Assembly (NCBI GenBank): GCA_002373375.1
Contig: DFLE01000031.1
Span: 27,576 to 52,352 of the forward strand
Source of the DNA: Prevotellaceae bacterium UBA3627
GTDB taxonomy: Bacteria; Bacteroidota; Bacteroidia; Bacteroidales; Bacteroidaceae
Length of the DNA stretch: 24,777 nt
Direction: 5' to 3'
This document shows positions 20,669 through 24,777 of the stretch, in pieces; the first letter of the stretch is position 1, and every line of letters starts with the position of its first letter. Under the pieces are notes generated by a model. The model did not search any database. It was not told the origin of the DNA and worked only from the letters and a program-made list of their open reading frames with translations. Made by a program: the position numbers and the translations under genes.

Positions 20669-22162
20669 TTACCTCCTTCTCTTTCTTGTGCTTTTTCTCT
20701 TGGTAGCTTTCTTGGTGGAGCGACGTTTTGTAGAGCGAACCTTAGATTTCTTACTACGTTTCGCTGCACGAACTTTCGTGCGACGTTTCTTGCTCTTTGT
20801 CAGTCGCTTTGTGCTACGTGTATATTTACGCTTATATGTAACAGGTTTGCGTGCCGTGTATCCCGGTGCGTCATTGACATCCACGAGATCACGTTTCATA
20901 AGGTCTGATACATCATAGGCAAAGATGGAATCTTCCATCTCTATGTATTTCGATATGTATTCTACAGGAAGACGTAAGTCGGTGGGTTCGCTGTAGCCGG
21001 TCACTACGTCGCGACGGTATTGTGGATTAAGTGCGCGCAGTTCCTTGATGTCTATGCCAAGCACCTGTGACACCTGCTCAAAATGCAGGTTTTTGTAGAG
21101 CATGATAGTGTCGGTCTGTACTGGCAGTTTCGTGAGCATAGGGCATATGTTATGCTCACAATAATAATTCATAATATAGTTGGCTGCAATGAAAGCCGGT
21201 ACATATCCACGTGTCTCACTTGGAAGATATGGGTAAATCTCCCAATAGTCACGTTTGCCTCCACTGCGTTGTATTGCTTTGTTGATGTTGCCAGGTCCAC
21301 AGTTATATGCGGCAATAACAAGGCTCCAGTCACCAAAGATGTTGTAAAGATCGCTGAGGTAATGTGCTGCAGCGTATGAGGATTTCACAGCGTCGCGACG
21401 CTCGTCAATCATTGAGTTGATTTTCAGGCCATATCGTTTGCCGGTGGCATTCATGAATTGCCACAATCCACCTGCTCCGACAGGACTGACTGCGTTTGGA
21501 TTCAAGGCAGACTCTATGACAGGAAGATATTTTAGCTCGAGTGGTAAACCATACACTTCAAGCGCCTGCTCAAAGATTGGCATATAGAAATTAGAAGCGC
21601 CGAGCATATAGCTGACAGAACGACGAAGTCGGCCGCTGTAACGGTCTATGAACTTCTGTACGACATCGTTCCATGGCATTTCGATAGCCGTTGGCATGCG
21701 TTTGAGACGGTCTACGTAAACCTCTTGTGCGTATTCCGGGTTTTCATCAGACATACGGCATGTGGTATCAATCTGCAGATATTGCTGAGCGTTATATTCT
21801 TGGATTACCTCGTCAAAATCAACAGACATACCACCTGGTACTTCTATGATGTCTTCGTGACCGTCCTTGTCGGTTACTATAATCTCATCGTTATTGTTGT
21901 AAATAGAGTCGTTCTCCTCTAATGCGTCATCTTCGTCTTCCTCATCCTCCTCTTCTTCGTCTTCTCCATCTTCTCCATCTTCCTCATCCTCCTCTTCCTC
22001 TTCCTCTTCTTCATCATCTTCGTCCTCCTCGTCAGTATTGGGGGCTGTTATTGAAATTGGTGACGATGCGATGATGCTGGCATAGAGGTTTGTTACGTAT
22101 GGTGATAAGCCAAACAATAAGGCTAATGCTATGATGTAGTTTTTAATGTTCTTATTTATCAT
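20669..22162 (-). CDS. Lytic transglycosylase (MltD-like) with an acidic N-terminus and a basic C-terminal tail
   Basis: Cleaves peptidoglycan glycan strands with 1,6-anhydro product formation, in the envelope. Seen: 497 residues. A signal or membrane segment (about 8-28); a run of Asp/Glu only broken by a few Gly (44-84); an SLT domain (about 188-335) with catalytic Glu217 in YLPVIESALNP, GAGGLWQFM and AAYNCGPGN; a degenerate LysM-like segment (HFEQVSQVLGIDIKELRALN); then a tail of about 60 residues that is mostly Lys, Arg, Ser and Thr. The tail could bind acidic polymers or the protein's own acidic stretch. The acidic region is encoded by a repetitive CTT/CTC-rich tract prone to length change. 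Part of the parAB operon. Confidence 0.9.
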   Translation of the reverse strand: MINKNIKNYIIALALLFGLSPYVTNLYASIIASSPISITAPNTDEEDEDDEEEEEEEEDEEDGEDGEDEEEEDEEDEDDALEENDSIYNNNDEIIVTDKDGHEDIIEVPGGMSVDFDEVIQEYNAQQYLQIDTTCRMSDENPEYAQEVYVDRLKRMPTAIEMPWNDVVQKFIDRYSGRLRRSVSYMLGASNFYMPIFEQALEVYGLPLELKYLPVIESALNPNAVSPVGAGGLWQFMNATGKRYGLKINSMIDERRDAVKSSYAAAHYLSDLYNIFGDWSLVIAAYNCGPGNINKAIQRSGGKRDYWEIYPYLPSETRGYVPAFIAANYIMNYYCEHNICPMLTKLPVQTDTIMLYKNLHFEQVSQVLGIDIKELRALNPQYRRDVVTGYSEPTDLRLPVEYISKYIEMEDSIFAYDVSDLMKRDLVDVNDAPGYTARKPVTYKRKYTRSTKRLTKSKKRRTKVRAAKRSKKSKVRSTKRRSTKKATKRKSTRKRRR

Positions 22163-22189
22163 TTGAAAGTTATAATTTACACATTTGAA

Positions 22190-22855
22190 TTAAAACCGCA
22201 GTGCTCCTTGCACGCCTATGGCAGATGCCCTGCTGTCTTTATTGTTTATTACTGCCGGCTCAACGTGAAGGCTGAGGTCGTCAGATATGTCAAACGATGA
22301 CAAAGAAGCGTCAACGTATGCGTCAACAATAGACAAGGCATAAACTCCGAGCATACAGAAGAAACTGAGGTCGCGCCAGCGGCGGTACTTGTCTTTCCTT
22401 GATTTGAATATGCTCTTATACCTCTCTTCGTTGGCAGATGTTATTTGTGTCCCTAAATGCAGAAATTGCGTATAGCTTTTGGTATTAGGATCGTTGTCCG
22501 AAATGTCGAGATATGCCTGAGAATAATCCAAATACATCTGGTTATTCCAACGCATGGCATAGGCACATCCGATGAATCCTCCATATACGATGGGAAGTTT
22601 CCAATACTTCCTGTTGTATATCTGTCCGGCTCCTGGTATTACTATTGCTAACCACATGGCACGTTTGGGGTCGGGTTTCCAATTAGCCCAATCTCTTTTC
22701 ATGCGTTTTGCGGTTTTCTTCTGCATCTTGGCAAGACTCAAGGAATCTTCGCCTGTCATCGTCACAATGCTGTCAGCTGTTTCAGCTGCTACAAACTGTG
22801 GTTGCAGACATAGCAGAGTAGTAATTAGAGTTATTATATATATATAAGGTGTCAC
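22190..22855 (-). CDS. DUF5683 membrane protein
   Basis: A family found mostly in Bacteroidetes, function unknown. Seen: 221 residues. A signal-like N-terminus (MTPYIYIITLITTLLCLQPQ), then PDPKRAMWLAIVIPGAGQIY and NRKYWKLPIVYGGF, the conserved DUF5683 core with two hydrophobic segments (about 65-100), and a third hydrophobic segment FFCMLGVYALSIVDAYVDA. The start is GTG, overlapping the parB TGA by 4 bases (GTGA), and the next Met lies too far into the protein; this couples it to parB. It lies 27 bases before the transglycosylase gene. Confidence 0.85.
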   Translation of the reverse strand: MTPYIYIITLITTLLCLQPQFVAAETADSIVTMTGEDSLSLAKMQKKTAKRMKRDWANWKPDPKRAMWLAIVIPGAGQIYNRKYWKLPIVYGGFIGCAYAMRWNNQMYLDYSQAYLDISDNDPNTKSYTQFLHLGTQITSANEERYKSIFKSRKDKYRRWRDLSFFCMLGVYALSIVDAYVDASLSSFDISDDLSLHVEPAVINNKDSRASAIGVQGALRF

Positions 22856-23739
22856 TGTACCTTGTCAAACAACTCTATGATACGTCCTAATTCTTCCTCA
22901 GAGGCGAAAGGTATTGTAATCTTACCTTTGCCGTTTGTAGAGCATGCCATTTGCACCTTTGTGCCTGTCAGTGAACCGATGCGCTTTTTCAGAGCCTCGT
23001 AGTGGTCGGGCAGGGTAGCAACGGCTTTTATTTTCTTCTTGACAGTCTGTACATCCTCTCCATTGTTAAGACCCTTTACCATCTCCTCAACTTTTCTTAC
23101 GGAGTAATTATGCTTCATAATCTCCTTGTAAAGCTTGACTTGCATGGAAGGTGAGTCTAACGAAAGAAGAGCACGTGCATGTCCCATGTCTATTTCCTTC
23201 TTCTGTAAAGACAACTGTATCTGTGCTGGCAGACGCAGTAAACGGAGATAATTAGCTATGGCTGCGCGGCTTTTACCAACTCGTTCTGACACTTTCTCCT
23301 GTGTCATTCCTTCTGTGTCAAGTAATTGCTTGTATGCCAAGGCTATCTCTATGGCGTTGAGGTCTTCACGTTGAATGTTCTCAACTAACGCCAATTCCAT
23401 CACTGCCTCGTCATTGATGGTGCGGATGTATGCAGGAATGGCTTTCAGTCCCGCAAGTTGTGATGCGCGCCAACGACGCTCACCTGCTATTATTTGGAAT
23501 CGGTTGTCCTCTACCTGGCGTAGCGTTATTGGCTGTATGATACCCAATTCCTTTATGCTGGCAGCCAATTCCTGAAGTGCCTGCTCGTCAAACTCTCGAC
23601 GAGGTTGGTTAGGATTGGGCTCAATAAAGTCAATAGCTATCTCATTGATAGTTGAAGACCCTTGAGGATGGATATCCTCTGTAGATATAAGGGCATCAAG
23701 TCCTCTGCCCAAAGCGTTGAATTTCTTTTTTACTGCCAT
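22852..23739 (-). CDS. parB: Chromosome partitioning protein ParB
   Basis: Binds parS and CTP, slides as a clamp and works with ParA in origin segregation. Seen: 295 residues. An N-terminal basic GRGLDALIST (ParA-stimulating), the CTPase motifs GERRWRA (86-92) and ENIQRED (120-126), a helix-turn-helix GMTQEKVSERVGKSRAAIAN (about 144-163), and a C-terminal dimer domain ending IELFDKVQ. All are intact. ATG start, 41 bases after the parA stop. Its TGA overlaps the next start. Confidence 0.96.
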   Translation of the reverse strand: MAVKKKFNALGRGLDALISTEDIHPQGSSTINEIAIDFIEPNPNQPRREFDEQALQELAASIKELGIIQPITLRQVEDNRFQIIAGERRWRASQLAGLKAIPAYIRTINDEAVMELALVENIQREDLNAIEIALAYKQLLDTEGMTQEKVSERVGKSRAAIANYLRLLRLPAQIQLSLQKKEIDMGHARALLSLDSPSMQVKLYKEIMKHNYSVRKVEEMVKGLNNGEDVQTVKKKIKAVATLPDHYEALKKRIGSLTGTKVQMACSTNGKGKITIPFASEEELGRIIELFDKVQ

Positions 23740-23780
23740 ATAAACTGTTCTGTCAACTGATCTTTAGTCATCAGTGGTAT

Positions 23781-24557
23781 TTACTTCTCTCTGCTTACTA
23801 TTTCTTTTGCCAGTGAAAGGTGATTCTTTGTGCCTGCTGCATCGGCGTCATATAATATCACAGGAAGTCCATGACTTGGACTCTCAGATAGTTTTACATT
23901 ACGCTGAATAACGGTCTTGAATACCAGTTCCTGGAAATGTCTCTTAACCTCGTCATATATCTGGTTGGCCAGTTTCAGACGGTTGTCATACATGGTCAAA
24001 AGGAACCCCTCAATCTCAAGTTGAGGATTGAGTTTGCTCTTTATGATTTTGATGGTGTTAAGAAGTTTGCCAATGCCTTCAAGAGCGAAGTACTCACACT
24101 GAACAGGTATGATAACAGAGTCTGCTGCCGTCAGGGCATTTACTGTTATCAGTCCGAGAGATGGTGAACAGTCGATGAGAATATAGTCATAGTCTTGACG
24201 TATAGGCTCAAGAATGTCCTTCAATACTTTCTCTCTGTTGGGTACTGTGAGCATCTCTATCTCTGCGCCGACAAGGTTGATATGGCTTGGAATTATGTCT
24301 AAGCCATTAATGTCTGTCGTATATATAGCATCTCTTACGTCAGCGTGATCTATAATACATTCGTAGATAGAGCATTCAACCTCTTGTAGGTTCACTCCCA
24401 ATCCACTTGATGCGTTTGCCTGTGGGTCAGCATCAATTACAAGTACGGATTTCTCAAGCGTAGCAAGTGAAGCAGCAAGGTTTATTGTCGTGGTTGTCTT
24501 GCCCACGCCTCCTTTCTGATTGGCCAATGCTATTATTTTACTAACTTTCTTGTTCAT
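23781..24557 (-). CDS. parA: Chromosome partitioning ATPase ParA (Soj)
   Basis: A Walker-type ATPase that moves ParB-parS complexes over the nucleoid. Seen: 258 residues. The deviant Walker A NQKGGVGKTTTTINLA (signature Lys at residue 15), VLVIDADPQANASSGLG, the Walker B DYILIDCSPSLGLITVNAL, and the SVIIPVQCEYFALEGIGKL stretch. The usual length for chromosomal Soj. The first gene of the minus-strand operon; a TAACTTTG -7 box lies 47 bases upstream. Confidence 0.97.
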   Translation of the reverse strand: MNKKVSKIIALANQKGGVGKTTTTINLAASLATLEKSVLVIDADPQANASSGLGVNLQEVECSIYECIIDHADVRDAIYTTDINGLDIIPSHINLVGAEIEMLTVPNREKVLKDILEPIRQDYDYILIDCSPSLGLITVNALTAADSVIIPVQCEYFALEGIGKLLNTIKIIKSKLNPQLEIEGFLLTMYDNRLKLANQIYDEVKRHFQELVFKTVIQRNVKLSESPSHGLPVILYDADAAGTKNHLSLAKEIVSREK

Positions 24558-24603
24558 ATCATAGCGTTGAATTAATATTCCTACTCTATCCTGTAATACT
24601 CTA

Positions 24604-24611
24604 CAAAGTTA
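24604..24611 (-). promoter_or_regulatory. Probable -7 box of the parA operon
   Basis: TAACTTTG on the minus strand (24611-24604), with a run of 12 T just upstream of it. No clear TTTG is found at -33, so the upstream T-tract may help instead. Expected start near 24597, about 40 bases before the ATG. Confidence 0.5.
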
Positions 24612-24672
24612 AAAAAAAAAAATGATATAAAGTATAAATGCTATTAGAAATATACATTTTTTGACTAAATAG

Positions 24673-24703
24673 TTGTTAATTACGTGTTTTTTTTATAACT
24701 TTG
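24673..24703 (+). promoter_or_regulatory. Promoter of tRNA-Arg
   Basis: TTG (24673-24675), 20-base spacer, TAACTTTG (24696-24703). Expected start near 24709, about 20 bases before the tRNA. It is divergent from the parA promoter. Confidence 0.65.
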
Positions 24704-24728
24704 TAAAGTAATGAGGTGTTGGAGACTT

Positions 24729-24777
24729 GGCTCCGTAGCTTAGCTGAATAGAGCGTCAGATTCCGGTTCTGAAGGTC
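24729..24777 (+). tRNA. tRNA-Arg(CCG), 5' part, cut by window edge
   Basis: Acceptor 5' strand GGCTCCG (24729-24735), D-arm GCTT/GAGC, a perfect anticodon stem TCAGA/TCTGA and loop TTCCGGT, with anticodon CCG at 24763-24765, which reads CGG (Arg). The variable region begins with AGGTC. The T-arm and the 3' acceptor strand lie beyond the window. Confidence 0.9.

Noticed and set aside
21920..22040. Frameshift or assembly error in the repetitive acidic tract of the transglycosylase
   Set aside because: The frame is open on both sides with a good signal segment before and the SLT domain after, so no error is needed.
24558..24728. Chromosome origin near parAB
   Set aside because: No cluster of DnaA boxes (TTATNCACA) is visible and dnaA is not in the window.

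Overview
The window is chromosomal DNA from a member of the Bacteroidales, most likely Prevotella or a close relative. The reasons are promoters of the TTTG-N19-TAnnTTTG type, almost no Shine-Dalgarno sequences, families typical of the phylum (DUF5683, DUF3828, a Wzi-like barrel, a Bacteroidetes-type Rel protein), and atpG as the last gene of the ATP synthase operon. I see no phage, transposon, CRISPR array or integrase; most of the window is core genome.

Layout. 1-1470: end of the ATP synthase operon (atpA 3' end, atpG) and its terminator. 1475-2464: a secreted CE12-type acetylesterase whose C-terminus is a cut-off piece of a pectin methylesterase. 2505-5908 (minus): slyD-aroC-purN-lolA-like-thioesterase, closed by a bidirectional terminator at 2470-2500. 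5909-6497: a gene-free stretch with several dyads, two convergent promoters and two terminators that together suggest two small RNAs. 6498-7424 (minus): a CorA-type metal transporter behind a long leader that can fold in competing ways. 7777-11032 (minus): pectin methylesterase, endo-arabinanase and fucO, a small pectin and deoxysugar group. 11195-11773: a Nudix hydrolase, transcribed divergently. 11774-12429: a gene-free stretch with a REP-like palindromic repeat cluster and a consensus promoter. 12430-13990: a TMEM43-family membrane protein and a small partner. 14042-17726: two lipoproteins, a Wzi-like outer-membrane barrel and a lipocalin-like lipoprotein. 17750-24557 (minus): parA-parB-DUF5683-mltD-like-rel-lolA-like, a compact operon. 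24729-24777: the first 49 bases of tRNA-Arg(CCG).

How the genes fit together. The acetylesterase, methylesterase, arabinanase and FucO fit growth on pectin: ester groups are removed, arabinan is cut, and lactaldehyde from rhamnose or fucose is reduced. No SusC/SusD pair is present, so this is not a complete polysaccharide utilisation locus. The parA-to-lolA-like operon joins chromosome segregation, peptidoglycan cleavage, the stringent response and envelope proteins.

The strongest candidates for something undescribed are the corA leader (7425-7574), where an 8-base element is repeated just before the start codon and its complement can pair with either copy, and the 5909-6497 region with its two predicted RNAs and a shared TGCGTACACA dyad motif. 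The Rel protein also has substitutions in its ppGpp hydrolase site that may make it mainly a synthetase.
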